Shown here: positions 1 through 8,574 of the stretch, piece after piece | Position numbering within the stretch: position 1 is the first letter of the stretch | Layout of the letters: each line of letters opens with the position of its first letter | DNA from: Natrialba asiatica DSM 12278 | GTDB taxonomy: Archaea > Halobacteriota > Halobacteria > Halobacteriales > Natrialbaceae | Direction of reading: 5' to 3' | DNA length: 64,000 bases | Assembly (NCBI RefSeq): GCF_000337555.1 | Contig: NZ_AOIO01000021.1 | Location: 174,430-238,429 of the forward strand | Made by a program: the position numbers and the translations under genes | The notes under the pieces: model-generated | Seen by the model: the letters and a program-made list of their open reading frames with translations, nothing else | What the model was told of the DNA's origin: nothing | Databases searched by the model: none

Positions 1-74
1 TGAAGCACAACGACGATGGACACGACTAGTGCGGGATCGGCAGATTGATTGGACTCAGCCGAGAGGGGACGGGC

Positions 75-236
75 ATGCTCGACTCCCTGCTGCACACCGG
101 CTCTACCCATCCGAATCTCGTGTGGATTCTGCTCCCGAGTCTGCTCTCGTTCGCGGCCGGACTCGGCCTGGGAGCGCGATCGAACCGGCTGCTCGATCGC
201 GTTCGGTCCGACGACGCGTCCGCACCTACCGAGTGA
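75..236 (+). CDS. Small single-span membrane protein, hypothetical
   Basis: A 53-residue protein with one hydrophobic segment (about residues 15-33, containing VWILLPSLLSFAAGLGLGA) followed by a basic then acidic tail. This gives a membrane-anchored topology with the tail probably cytoplasmic. An in-frame start 30 bases upstream is possible, but the ATG at 75 gives the more compact protein. No family is recognised and no function can be assigned. The main support for it being real is the coherent membrane segment followed by a typical acidic haloarchaeal tail. Confidence 0.45.
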   Translation: MLDSLLHTGSTHPNLVWILLPSLLSFAAGLGLGARSNRLLDRVRSDDASAPTE

Positions 237-369
237 TACGGGCCGCTATCAGTCAGTTCCGGCGCACCCGCAGGGCGGTTTCGCGGGTGCGCTGGGCAAT
301 CGGTACAGCAGGCCGTATGAGTAGCGTCGTCACCGCGTTATAGTTCGCTGCAATCAGTTCGCCGTTTCA

Positions 370-1035
370 TCATCGCCGTCGTCGCATCGTCCCGCGAACC
401 ATCGGCGTCGCCGGAAAGATACCGGCGTCGAGGCGCTCGATCGTCTCGACCGCGAACGCGTCGTTGGAGACGAACCGCTCGATGGTATCTCGGTTGAGTT
501 GACACCCGCCCGCGAGTCGCTTCCACAGCGGATTCAACACGTTCTGTCCCGTCGCTCGCCAGCCGTCATTGCGGACGTGCTCGACGAATCTGAACTCGCC
601 GCCAGGAGCGAGCACGCGCGCGACTTCGTCCAGCGCAACGTCGGGGTCGTGAATCGTACAGAAGACGAGACTGGCGAGGACCGCGTCGAACGCGTCGTCG
701 GGGTAGGGCATCGACTCCGCCCGGGCGTCCCGCAGGTCGACGGCGCAATCGGTTTCGGCCGCTCGAGTCTCGGCCTGGCGACGCATGTGTGGGTCCGGTT
801 CGATCGCGTGGAACTCGACCGACTCGTCGGTGGCTGCGACGTACGGGAAGTTCGTCCCCGTCCCGGCGCCGACGTCGAGAACACGACCGTCGAGATCGGC
901 GGTCAGATACCGACGGTGCGGTGCGAAGAGGAGCCGGTCCGGGACGACGTAGTCGTACACCGCGGCGAACAGCGGACTCGAAATGTCGTTCGACGCGTCG
1001 GTACTGGCCGTCGAAGCGCTCGTGCTGGATGCCAT
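370..1035 (-). CDS. Class I SAM-dependent methyltransferase
   Basis: A 221-residue methyltransferase of the Rossmann (class I) fold. The glycine-rich SAM motif VLDVGAGTG lies at about residues 53-61, an acidic ribose-binding residue follows in HAIEPDPHMR, and motif IV/post-I reads FDAVLASLVFCTI, followed by the VLAPGGEF strand typical of UbiE/METTL7-like enzymes. The N-terminus is Ser/Thr/Ala-rich. The substrate cannot be told from sequence; this subgroup acts on lipids, quinones or thiols. It stands alone on the minus strand just downstream of an NAD(P)HX-dehydratase-like gene, separated by about 45 bases, so the two may be co-transcribed. Confidence 0.85.
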   Translation of the reverse strand: MASSTSASTASTDASNDISSPLFAAVYDYVVPDRLLFAPHRRYLTADLDGRVLDVGAGTGTNFPYVAATDESVEFHAIEPDPHMRRQAETRAAETDCAVDLRDARAESMPYPDDAFDAVLASLVFCTIHDPDVALDEVARVLAPGGEFRFVEHVRNDGWRATGQNVLNPLWKRLAGGCQLNRDTIERFVSNDAFAVETIERLDAGIFPATPMVRGTMRRRR

Positions 1036-1080
1036 GGCGTGCGTGGACGACCACGGGACGCCTCATACCAATTGTCCCCG

Positions 1081-1857
1081 TTAGCGAATCGTGCTCGGAA
1101 TCCGATCGATAACGTCGGTCGCCACGAGTCCCGGACCGAACTCGGCCGTCGCGAGTTCGCCGCTCTTGCCGAGGATCCAGGCACCGAGTTCGGCGGCGGT
1201 CCGGCGATCCATGCCCTGGCCGAGGAGGGAGGCGGTGATACCGGCGAGCGTGTCGCCGGTTCCGGCGACGGTCAGCGCCGACGTGCCGGTGTCGTTCTCG
1301 AGACGTTCGCCGTCGACGACGATCTCGTCGACATCGCCGGTCAGCGTGAGGACGGCACCGGTTTCCTCGGTGAACTGCTCGAGGGACTCGTGACCGTCGT
1401 GGATCGGGTCGTCCTCGGCGTCGCTCGGCGTGAGGACGACGTTCGAGAGGTCCGAGTCGAGCGCCGGTTCGATCGCGAGGGCGTCGGCGACGACGGGAAC
1501 GTCGATCCGGTCGATGACGTCCCGAATCGCGGCCGTGTCGGCGTCGACGAGCCCGGGGCCGATCACCAACGCGTCCGCCCACTCGCAGGTGGCGACGGTG
1601 TCGTCGACGGCGGTCGAATCGAATCGCTCGCCGTCGTAGGGACTGACGAGCAGGTTCGGGGAGTAGCCGGCGACGATGTCGTAGATCGGCTCGGCGACCA
1701 GCGTGCGGACGTGATCGGTACCGGTTCGAAGCGCCGCTTCGCCGACGAGTGCGGGTTGATTCGGATACTCGATGCTCCCGCCGACGACGGCGACGCGACC
1801 GTTGTCGGTGTCGTCCGCCTCGGAAACGGTCGAGAGCGTTCGCTGAAGCCGTCCCAT
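1081..1857 (-). CDS. NAD(P)H-hydrate dehydratase-like (YjeF C-terminal / ribokinase-fold) protein
   Basis: A 258-residue protein of the YjeF C-terminal family, whose known members use ADP or ATP to dehydrate damaged NAD(P)HX back to NAD(P)H. The family signature appears as the phosphate-binding strand VAVVGGS near residue 21, the DALVIGPG strand, and the C-terminal ASALTVAGTGDTLAGI-like segment with its GTGD anion hole and catalytic aspartate. The start at 1857 gives the usual short N-terminal helix; an upstream start would add 13 arginine-rich residues. The gene lacks the YjeF N-terminal epimerase domain. A second member of this family is cut by the right edge of the window beside moaC, so this one is a paralogue whose substrate may differ. 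Confidence 0.75.
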   Translation of the reverse strand: MGRLQRTLSTVSEADDTDNGRVAVVGGSIEYPNQPALVGEAALRTGTDHVRTLVAEPIYDIVAGYSPNLLVSPYDGERFDSTAVDDTVATCEWADALVIGPGLVDADTAAIRDVIDRIDVPVVADALAIEPALDSDLSNVVLTPSDAEDDPIHDGHESLEQFTEETGAVLTLTGDVDEIVVDGERLENDTGTSALTVAGTGDTLAGITASLLGQGMDRRTAAELGAWILGKSGELATAEFGPGLVATDVIDRIPSTIR

Positions 1858-1950
1858 ACGATCGGTTCGGCGGGCGCGACGGTAGGCATTCGGCAAGCGA
1901 GTTCCGGTTGCGACCTGGCGGTATCAGGACCCGCCATCACCGCGTACCGC

Positions 1951-2091
1951 TTATTCGATCGGTGTCTGCCGATTTCGCATATCGGCACCGCAGTCCGGAC
2001 ACGAGCCCGCCGCCGTGGCGGTAACGATGGTTCCGCAGTTGAAACACTCGTACACCGATTCCTCGTCGGGGTCGCGTTCGATATCTTTCAT
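1951..2091 (-). CDS. Rubrerythrin-like zinc-ribbon microprotein
   Basis: A 46-residue protein with two CxxC knuckles: YECFNC (C16, C19) and SCPDC (C31, C34). This makes one zinc ribbon of the kind annotated in haloarchaea as a rubrerythrin-like domain. It has no diiron four-helix domain, so it is a stand-alone zinc or iron ribbon. It starts at an ATG (MKDIERDPDE) and ends at TAA just before the dehydratase-like gene. An AT-rich block at about 2131-2149 is a plausible promoter. Many such small zinc proteins in haloarchaea have regulatory or adaptor roles, but nothing here indicates which. Confidence 0.8.
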   Translation of the reverse strand: MKDIERDPDEESVYECFNCGTIVTATAAGSCPDCGADMRNRQTPIE

Positions 2092-2197
2092 CGTACTGAG
2101 TAGTGCTGTGGGCAACGACTGTCCACTAAGGAATATTAGTTATATTAGGATGAGCGTGTCTGTTCACTATCTAGCCCGCCGTAGTGACAGGGGTTCA

Positions 2198-5100
2198 CTA
2201 TTCAACGGGTGGTGCAGTACTTGCCGGAACACCGAGTTCGTTGAACAGAATGGTGAGTAGTTTTCGCTGGACGGTGCGGGTGTGTCGGTAGAACGCGGCG
2301 GCGGAGATCGAGAGCATCGTCGCGATCTCCTCGCCGGAGCGCTCGCGCGGCGACTCGAAGTACCCGCTGTAGTAGGCGAGCTGGACGACTTCGAGCTGTC
2401 TGTCGGTCAGCCGATCGAGCAGTTCGGAACGGAGGTCCTGGGGCGTCGTCCGATCGAGCTGGCGTTTCGACCGGAGTTCGACCGACGAGAACGCCGTCGT
2501 CACGATATCGACGCTCCCGCCGCCATCGACGCTATAGGGAGCGTCGACGACGACGCGGGTGAACTCGGGCGTCGCGGTGACGCTCCTGAGGACGACGCCG
2601 TGATCCGCGAGCTGGACGGCGGCGAACGGTCGCGAGAGTTCGAGACGGACGGTCCCCTCGCGCTCGTCGCCGTCCGTGCTGTCGTCGCCCGCCGCTGCAC
2701 CGGAGCCGTCCGTGCTGTCGCTGCGGGGGCGTTCGCTGACGACCTGCGCATCCGCCACCGCGACGAGTTCACTCGCCGCCGTCACGACGGCAGCCGCCGG
2801 CGCTCCCCCGACGGTGGCAAACACCGTCGCCCCGTTCTCGTGCTGGCGGACGCCGCCATCGAACGAGATCGTACAGTCCGCCCGGCGTGCGAGGCGCGTA
2901 AAGACGAAGTTTTCGTCCGCGACCGCGAACTCGAGGCGCGTCGTCGTGTTCGACAGCAGCGCGTGCTTTCGCTCCACGCCCGCGATCGCCGAGGCGATCG
3001 TCTCCCCGAGTTCGGCGAGCACCGTCCGCGTCACGTCGTCGAACGCGTCCGGCTGATTCGCGTAGACGGTGACGACGCCGTAGGTGAACTCGTCGTAGGA
3101 GAGCGGCACGGCGAGCACCGACTGGTACTCGCGTTCGAGCGCGTCGGTTCGCCACGCCTGGTCGCGCAGGTTGTCGACGACGTTCGAAACGACCGTTTCA
3201 TCGCGCGTGACGGCGGTTCTGACGGCCGGTTCGCGGTGGCGGAGCCGGGTCCGTCGGTCGTCCGTGCCGGCCGTCTCGGACGCCTCGTTCGCGTCGGTTG
3301 CATCGGTCACATCGGCCGTGTCGGTCACGTCGGTCACACCGGCCGCATCGGCTCCAGCGGATTCGAAAGCGGACAACGAAAACGACACGCTATCGAGGTA
3401 GTCCCGCCCGCGGTCCGTTCCGCCGTGGGCGCGCGGTTCGAGTCGGTCGCCGGCTGCACTCGTCGTGCCGATCCAGGCGAACGAGAACCGATCGGCGGCT
3501 GTCAGCCGGTCGCAGACGCCGCGTTCGATCTCCTCGCGGGTCTCGGCCCGGACGAGTTCGTGATCGATCTCCCGGATGAGTTCGTTGAGTCGGTTGAGCC
3601 GCGAGAGCTGTTGGTTTCGCCGTTTGAGCTCGCGATCGCGTTCGCGGAGCGTGCGCTCCCTGTCGACGCGGTCGAACGCGGCTTCGGCCGTCGCCGCCAG
3701 CAGGTCGGTCAGTTCGCGACGGATATCGTCGAAGACGCCGACCTCGTCCGAGCCCGCGACGAAGACGCCGTGGTCGCCGAGCGGCACGAACGCGGCGCTT
3801 CGGATCTCCGTCGTCGGATCGGCGAGCAACGGCGACTCGTGAACGTCCGCCAGGAACCGGCTCTCGCCGTCGACGAAGACCTCGCCCGCGATGCTGTCGC
3901 CGACCCGCTGGGGCGACAGCGGACCGTGTAACGTTCGCATCGACGTCGACCGGGCGGCCGGACGGAAGACGTTCTCGTCGGTATCGAACAGGTACACCGC
4001 ACTCGCCTCCAGATCGAGGACGTCCGTCGCGTCGTCGACTACGATATCCGCGATCTCCCGATCCGTCTCGGCGTACAACAGCTCGCGGGCGGTTCGATGG
4101 AGCGCCGTCAACGCCTCCTCGCGGCGCTTTCGCATCGTCACGTCGCGACAGCTATAGAGGATCGTCCCGCCCTGAATCGACACCTCGCGGACGTTGACCA
4201 GCAGCGTGTGCTCGCGTCCCGCCTTGTCCGTCGCCGTACACTCGATGTTGGTCAGGACGCCCTCCGCGGCGAGTTCGTCGCGGTCGAACAGGTCGGGGCC
4301 GAGCAGGTCGTCGATCGATCCGAACTCGTAGATCTCCTCGTCCGTGTAGCCGAAGATGAAGTGGACGTTCGGACAGACGTAGGTGAACTCGCCCTCGTCG
4401 TCGGTGATGAGGACGGTGTCGGTCATGTTGTTCAACGTGACTCGGTGGAGTTCCTCCGACTCGCGCCGCTCGCGCTCGAGCGCAGCGCGTTCGGTGACGT
4501 CCGTCGCTCGGACGAACAGGGACGCGACGGCACCCGTCTCGTCGGTGACGGGGCGGACCGTCAGTTCGAGCGTCCGCGTCTCGCGGTCCGTCGCCCGCTC
4601 GCGCTCGGTCGTCACCTCCCGCTGGACGAGCTGTCCGGTCGCCGCCGTCTCGATCGCGCGTCGAATCGCCTCCCGGTCTCCCCCGACGGACTCCCAGAGC
4701 GGAAGCGACCAGAACGAACGCCCGCGACTCGCGTCCACCGTCGCGTTCGGATCCGAACCCGCGGACGCGCCGCGGTCGGCGATCGACGTACTGTTCGCCC
4801 GGCGAACGGTACCATCGGGAGCGAGCACCCAGGCGTAGGTCTCCCGATCGTCGAAAACCGCCTCGAACTGCCGCGCCTTTGCCCGGCGTCGCTTCCGGGT
4901 TCGACCGTGCGCGATCGCTCGCTCGATAGCCGTCGTCAATTTCTCGCGGGTCGTCTCCGCGTCGGTCGGCCGCGGATCGGCGGACTCGGAGCCGGCACCG
5001 GTATTAGTATCCGTTTCGGTCTCGGTCTCGGTCTCGGCCTCGGCTCCGGCCCCGGTTTCGAAACTCGAGCGCGGAACGTACTCCATTACACCCGCAGCAA

Positions 5101-5455
5101 TAGCCTCGCTCGCGAGTGCTTCGCTGCCGTCCGCCGGCGAGAGAACGACCGGCAGTTCGGTATCCGCGTCCGTCTGCCGTTCGCGACGACGGATCGACTC
5201 GAGCAGTTCGAGACCGGTCCCGTCCGGTAACTCCCCCGCCGTCACCAGACAGTCGACAGCGGGGCCGTCCGATTCGAGTTCGGAACGCGCACCAGCCATC
5301 GTCGAGACGCTCCGACAGTCGTCCACCTCGGCCGGCACGAGAGCGGCCTCGTCGGTACCATCGTCCTCGCTCTCATCGCTGAACTCGGCTTCGCCGTCGA
5401 ACCCGGCGACGAGGAGTCGCGTCGGTTCGCTATCGTCCATCCGTGCGGAACCCAT
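2198..5455 (-). CDS. Bat-type sensor/transcription regulator (receiver-like, PAS, GAF, HTH-10)
   Basis: A 1085-residue regulator of the bacterio-opsin activator family. Domains in order are: a degenerate receiver-like domain (about 10-135); a Thr/Glu-rich spacer (about 137-160); a PAS domain (about 195-320); a second, better conserved PAS domain (about 335-445, with NVHFIFGYTDEEI); a GAF domain (about 450-595); a short coiled coil; a second GAF domain (about 630-830) interrupted by a VTD/ATD-rich insertion near 705-733; the Bat-associated domain; and a C-terminal HTH_10 (about 1020-1075, beginning LTDRQLEVVQLAYYSGYFE). It therefore probably binds DNA in response to an intracellular signal such as redox, light or a small ligand; the signal is unknown. 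It has no neighbouring kinase. A start at the second methionine (5440) is equally possible. Confidence 0.9.
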   Translation of the reverse strand: MGSARMDDSEPTRLLVAGFDGEAEFSDESEDDGTDEAALVPAEVDDCRSVSTMAGARSELESDGPAVDCLVTAGELPDGTGLELLESIRRRERQTDADTELPVVLSPADGSEALASEAIAAGVMEYVPRSSFETGAGAEAETETETETDTNTGAGSESADPRPTDAETTREKLTTAIERAIAHGRTRKRRRAKARQFEAVFDDRETYAWVLAPDGTVRRANSTSIADRGASAGSDPNATVDASRGRSFWSLPLWESVGGDREAIRRAIETAATGQLVQREVTTERERATDRETRTLELTVRPVTDETGAVASLFVRATDVTERAALERERRESEELHRVTLNNMTDTVLITDDEGEFTYVCPNVHFIFGYTDEEIYEFGSIDDLLGPDLFDRDELAAEGVLTNIECTATDKAGREHTLLVNVREVSIQGGTILYSCRDVTMRKRREEALTALHRTARELLYAETDREIADIVVDDATDVLDLEASAVYLFDTDENVFRPAARSTSMRTLHGPLSPQRVGDSIAGEVFVDGESRFLADVHESPLLADPTTEIRSAAFVPLGDHGVFVAGSDEVGVFDDIRRELTDLLAATAEAAFDRVDRERTLRERDRELKRRNQQLSRLNRLNELIREIDHELVRAETREEIERGVCDRLTAADRFSFAWIGTTSAAGDRLEPRAHGGTDRGRDYLDSVSFSLSAFESAGADAAGVTDVTDTADVTDATDANEASETAGTDDRRTRLRHREPAVRTAVTRDETVVSNVVDNLRDQAWRTDALEREYQSVLAVPLSYDEFTYGVVTVYANQPDAFDDVTRTVLAELGETIASAIAGVERKHALLSNTTTRLEFAVADENFVFTRLARRADCTISFDGGVRQHENGATVFATVGGAPAAAVVTAASELVAVADAQVVSERPRSDSTDGSGAAAGDDSTDGDEREGTVRLELSRPFAAVQLADHGVVLRSVTATPEFTRVVVDAPYSVDGGGSVDIVTTAFSSVELRSKRQLDRTTPQDLRSELLDRLTDRQLEVVQLAYYSGYFESPRERSGEEIATMLSISAAAFYRHTRTVQRKLLTILFNELGVPASTAPPVE
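5014..5048. repeat. Simple repeat inside the Bat-type regulator
   Basis: Tandem GGTCTC-type hexamers that encode an alternating Glu-Thr run in the linker between the receiver-like domain and the first PAS domain. The linker length is likely to vary between strains through slippage. Confidence 0.6.
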
Positions 5456-5605
5456 TCACTGGGAATACGTAACAGGGTCTAGAGAAGGTACCGGTTCCGC
5501 CAGTCGCGCCCTCGCAAGACCACGCGCACCCGGACGCATCGCCGTCTCCGAACGAACTCGAGACGGAACCGATACTCGTTCACGGCTCGAGACCGAATAG
5601 GGCGT

Positions 5606-6259
5606 ATGTCCACTGCCGTTACCGTCGCGGTCGACGACAGGGAGCCGCCCGCGCTCGTCTCGGCCGTCCGCGACCACCCCGACGTAACGGGCGTCACGGT
5701 CGATCGACTGTCGGCCGGCGACATCACGATCGGGCCGGTCGGCATCGAGCGCAAGACGCCGCGCGACTACGTCTCGAGCGTCATGGGACGGTCCGGGCCG
5801 GATCTGTACGATCAGGTCGAACGGCTCGACGCCGCCGTCACACACGCGTACGTGCTGCTCGAGGGGGACTTCTCGGATTTCGAGTCACTGCGAACGACCG
5901 TGTCTCCGACTGCGATCCGCGGGTCGATGGCGTCTATCACGGCCCGTCACTCGGTCCCGATAATCCCCTGTACCGACCGGCCGCAACTGGTCGACTTTGC
6001 CGTTCGACTCGCCCACAAACACACCGACACGGCCTCGACACGGCCGCTCTCTCCGGGCGCTGTTCCAAGCCGACGCGAACCGACGACCAAACGAATGTAC
6101 GGCTGTATCGACGGCATCGGTCCCGAACTCGCGACCGTGCTCTACGAACGGTATCCGACGGTCGAATCCCTGCTCGAAGCGAGCGTCGAGGATCTGACTC
6201 GGATCGACGGTATCGGCGAAACACGAGCGCGAACGATCGCTGCGGCAGTTCGTGAGTGA
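5606..6259 (+). CDS. ERCC4-type structure-specific nuclease with C-terminal (HhH)2
   Basis: A 217-residue protein in which an XPF/Mus81/Hef nuclease domain comes first: DDRE at 10-13, GD at 38-39 and the hallmark ERKxxxD (ERK at 48-50, D54), all metal-binding catalytic residues. A tandem helix-hairpin-helix follows at about 165-215, with IDGIGPELA and IDGIGETRA hairpins that bind DNA. It lacks the N-terminal helicase of archaeal Hef, so it resembles the short XPF-like nucleases. Its expected role is cutting branched or flap DNA during replication-fork repair, probably as a dimer. The ATG at 5606 is preceded by a 150-base gap from the divergent Bat-type gene. Confidence 0.9.
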   Translation: MSTAVTVAVDDREPPALVSAVRDHPDVTGVTVDRLSAGDITIGPVGIERKTPRDYVSSVMGRSGPDLYDQVERLDAAVTHAYVLLEGDFSDFESLRTTVSPTAIRGSMASITARHSVPIIPCTDRPQLVDFAVRLAHKHTDTASTRPLSPGAVPSRREPTTKRMYGCIDGIGPELATVLYERYPTVESLLEASVEDLTRIDGIGETRARTIAAAVRE

Positions 6260-6286
6260 TCGCGTCCCGCGAGACAGCGTGTCCGG

Positions 6287-7159
6287 TCACGAAACCTCGG
6301 TCGGGGCGATGTCACGCATCGGCTCCCAGCCATCATCCGGATCGACGCGGCCGGCGAGGACGGCGTTGAAGGCGGCACCGAGAAGCAGACAGAGTCCGCC
6401 GAAGTAGACCCAGGTGAGAACCAGCAGGACGGCCCCGGCAATACCGAACAGCGCGACGCTCTCGGCGGTCGAGACGTAGACGCGAAAGCCGAGCGACAGT
6501 ACGGTCCAGGAGAGGGACGCAAATAGCGCGCCGGGAAGGACTTCGCGCGCGGAGACGCCGGCCGGCGGGAAGAGGTAGTACATCGGGAAGAAAACGACGA
6601 GCAGGAGGGACGCGAGGAGAACGCTGCTTGCGGCCGTTGCTACCGCGCCACCGGCGAAAGCGGAGCGGCTCACACCGACGACACTGACCAGCGTGACACC
6701 GAGAGCGACCGTCGCCGTGAGCAGCGCGGCGTTGACGGCTGTCACGAGGGTTACCGTCGCCGCGTTGGCGACGGACGACTGGGTTTTTCGTGCGCCGTAA
6801 ATCTCGGCAAACGCACTGTTTACCGCCCGGAATAACCGGAAACCGCTCCACAGCAGAATCACGAACGCAAGCGTTCCAGCGCGTACGATATTGGCGTCAA
6901 TGCTCCCCGTAACGAGGAGCGTATCACGGGTGAGAACGCCGTCGAGTTCAGTCGCCGCCTCGACGGCGCGAAGCAGTGGTTCGAGCGCGTCGACGAGGCT
7001 CATCCCGACGAGCAGGAGGATGCCGAGCGGGACGAGTGCGTTGAACGCGTGATATGCGAGGCCAGCGGAGATGACGCTGAGTTGGCACTTGCGGGCGACA
7101 GCAACGACGTTTTTGACGAGCGCGAGTGAACTCGCCTTCCGTGTCCGTGAATCGGCCAT
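6287..7159 (-). CDS. YihY/BrkB-family inner-membrane protein
   Basis: A 290-residue polytopic membrane protein of the YihY/virulence-factor-BrkB family. Hallmarks are the N-terminal [16 protein letters not shown] segment (the family's conserved YY/YH..L.P motif) and about six hydrophobic helices including FLYPPAG-like [17 protein letters not shown]. Its molecular function is unknown; members have been proposed as transporters or envelope factors, and the old RNase BN name is an error. The ATG at 7159 is chosen because the upstream extension is Arg/Pro-rich and overlaps the nikR promoter. It is convergent with the ERCC4 nuclease gene, with stops about 27 bases apart. Confidence 0.85.
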   Translation of the reverse strand: MADSRTRKASSLALVKNVVAVARKCQLSVISAGLAYHAFNALVPLGILLLVGMSLVDALEPLLRAVEAATELDGVLTRDTLLVTGSIDANIVRAGTLAFVILLWSGFRLFRAVNSAFAEIYGARKTQSSVANAATVTLVTAVNAALLTATVALGVTLVSVVGVSRSAFAGGAVATAASSVLLASLLLVVFFPMYYLFPPAGVSAREVLPGALFASLSWTVLSLGFRVYVSTAESVALFGIAGAVLLVLTWVYFGGLCLLLGAAFNAVLAGRVDPDDGWEPMRDIAPTEVS

Positions 7160-7278
7160 ACGCTGTCGACGACGAACGATCAGAAGTGAGTACGGTTGTC
7201 GGCAGGCGTTCGGTGGGCGTCTGTTGACACGTGAGATCGCCGGAAGTCGTCTCGGTCCCGTGAGTGGGGAGATAACAA

Positions 7279-7285
7279 TATTTAA
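7279..7285 (+). promoter_or_regulatory. TATA element of nikR
   Basis: The TATTTAA element is centred about 29 bases before the nikR ATG at 7311, so the transcript is expected to be leaderless. A second AT-rich tract (TATATTATTATATG) runs into the start codon and could hold an autoregulatory operator. Confidence 0.55.
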
Positions 7286-7310
7286 CATTTTGTGGCGACT
7301 ATATTATTAT

Positions 7311-7739
7311 ATGAGCGTCGTTAGCGTCTCGATGCCCGAAGCGTTACTCGAACGGATCGACCAATTTTCCGAGGATCACGGCTACTCCGGCCGGAGCGAA
7401 GTACTCCGAGAGGCGAGTCGTAATCTCCTCGGCGAGTTCGAGGACAAGAAACTGGAAGGTCGCGACCTGATGGGTGTCGTGACGGTGGTGTTCGACTACG
7501 AGACGACGAGCGTCGAAGAGAAGATGATGCATCTCCGCCACGAACACGAGGATCTCGTCGCTTCGAACTTTCATAGCCACGTCGGTGGGCACCACTGCAT
7601 GGAACTGTTCGTGCTCGAGGGATCGCTCGATGAGATTTCGACGTTCGTCGGAAAGATTCGAGCGACGAAAGACACGCTCACGATCGATTATTCGGTGCTT
7701 CCCGTCGACGACTTCGGGCCGCTGGCCGAGATGAGCTAA
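7311..7739 (+). CDS. nikR: NikR nickel-responsive ribbon-helix-helix repressor
   Basis: A 142-residue regulator with an N-terminal ribbon-helix-helix DNA-binding domain ([13 protein letters not shown]) and a C-terminal ACT-like nickel domain. The four square-planar Ni ligands of E. coli NikR (His76, His87, His89, Cys95) are all present as H77, H88, H90 and C96, with identical spacing. It should therefore be a functional nickel sensor that binds DNA as a tetramer when nickel is plentiful. It lies upstream of, and on the same strand as, the nickel/peptide-type ABC importer at 8575-14295. This supports nickel as that importer's substrate. A TATA element 29 bases before the ATG fits a leaderless mRNA. 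Confidence 0.93.
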   Translation: MSVVSVSMPEALLERIDQFSEDHGYSGRSEVLREASRNLLGEFEDKKLEGRDLMGVVTVVFDYETTSVEEKMMHLRHEHEDLVASNFHSHVGGHHCMELFVLEGSLDEISTFVGKIRATKDTLTIDYSVLPVDDFGPLAEMS

Positions 7740-8574
7740 GGACGAAACCGCCGTACCGTCTCGGTCACCGTTCAGTGGCCGTCTCAGCGGGGTCCAGTCT
7801 CGTTCTCGAAACCGACTGCCTGAGCCGTCACCACCGCCGACCGGGGCGTTGAACCCCCCGTTCCCGAGGCGGGCACGATCGATCATCGAGATGGGATACC
7901 TGAACTCGGGTCAACCGATCGAACGCGAACGAAATCCCCTCGTTTGGCGCTGTTTCGTAGTTGTCGATGTACTTCTCGACGACCGGTATCTGCTTCGCTG
8001 ACGGTTCGCACAGAACACATCGATAATCTTACTCGATTACGGTCACCGTCGTTGATAATAGTTAGTATCATGTCGTATTCTGATACCAATAGTTAATATT
8101 TTAGTAGGGTATATTCATAATTGGGCTATGCAATCGAGCACGATCCGGTTGCCGATCCCAGGACCTGTTTCGAGTAGGTACCTCAGTACCGGAAACACAA
8201 CCACGCTCAATCCTGTTCTCGAACGGGTACGACTGCCATCGACTCCACGGCGACGTGCTCGCGGAAACCGACCGACTGGCCGACGACCGTCACTGAGCAC
8301 TCCGTGACGAAATCCGAAGTTTTACAACCATACTTTCACTATTACAAATCATATTGCATGGCAGCGCGCTCGACGGCGATCGACCGAGAATCGACGACCG
8401 CCATCGCGGACAGCACTCCCGGACGTGGACGAGCGACGACCGGTCGGTTGCGGTGGGGCGGCGACCGTCTCGACGGCCGGTCGCAGTGCGGACCACCTCC
8501 CGCTCGCACTGCTTGCGTTCGCACTGCCCACTCGCGCGATCACGTCCCCGTTCGACCGACGATCCATCACTAGC
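7740..8574 (+). other. 835-bp intergenic control region between nikR and the importer operon
   Basis: No convincing gene is seen here. The left half (7740-8040) is GC-rich and featureless. An AT-rich patch at about 8050-8120 holds a palindrome flanked by direct repeats (annotated separately). A second AT-rich patch at about 8318-8360 (TTTTACAA, then CATATTGCATG) is a candidate core promoter. The right end has open frames up to the permease start, but none shows a recognisable protein. Confidence 0.6.
8057..8095. promoter_or_regulatory. Candidate NikR operator: GTATCA-N10-TGATAC flanked by AATAGTTA direct repeats
   Basis: A perfect 6-bp inverted repeat, GTATCA at 8065-8070 and TGATAC at 8081-8086, is separated by 10 bases. 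It is flanked by two copies of AATAGTTA at 8057-8064 and 8088-8095, starting 31 bases apart (about three helical turns). The E. coli NikR operator is GTATGA-N16-TCATAC, so the half-sites are related but the spacer is shorter. The position between nikR and the importer genes suits an operator for the importer. Binding by this NikR is inferred. Confidence 0.5.

Noticed and set aside
3-29. Possible C-terminal tail of an upstream gene (KHNDDGHD then stop)
   Set aside because: Only nine codons are visible at the window edge, so there is too little to support a gene.
8304-8573. 89-residue frame ending just before nikB
   Set aside because: Its composition (Arg/Thr-rich) is unlike the acidic proteins around it, and no domain is seen. 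A second frame in the region also lacks a family match.
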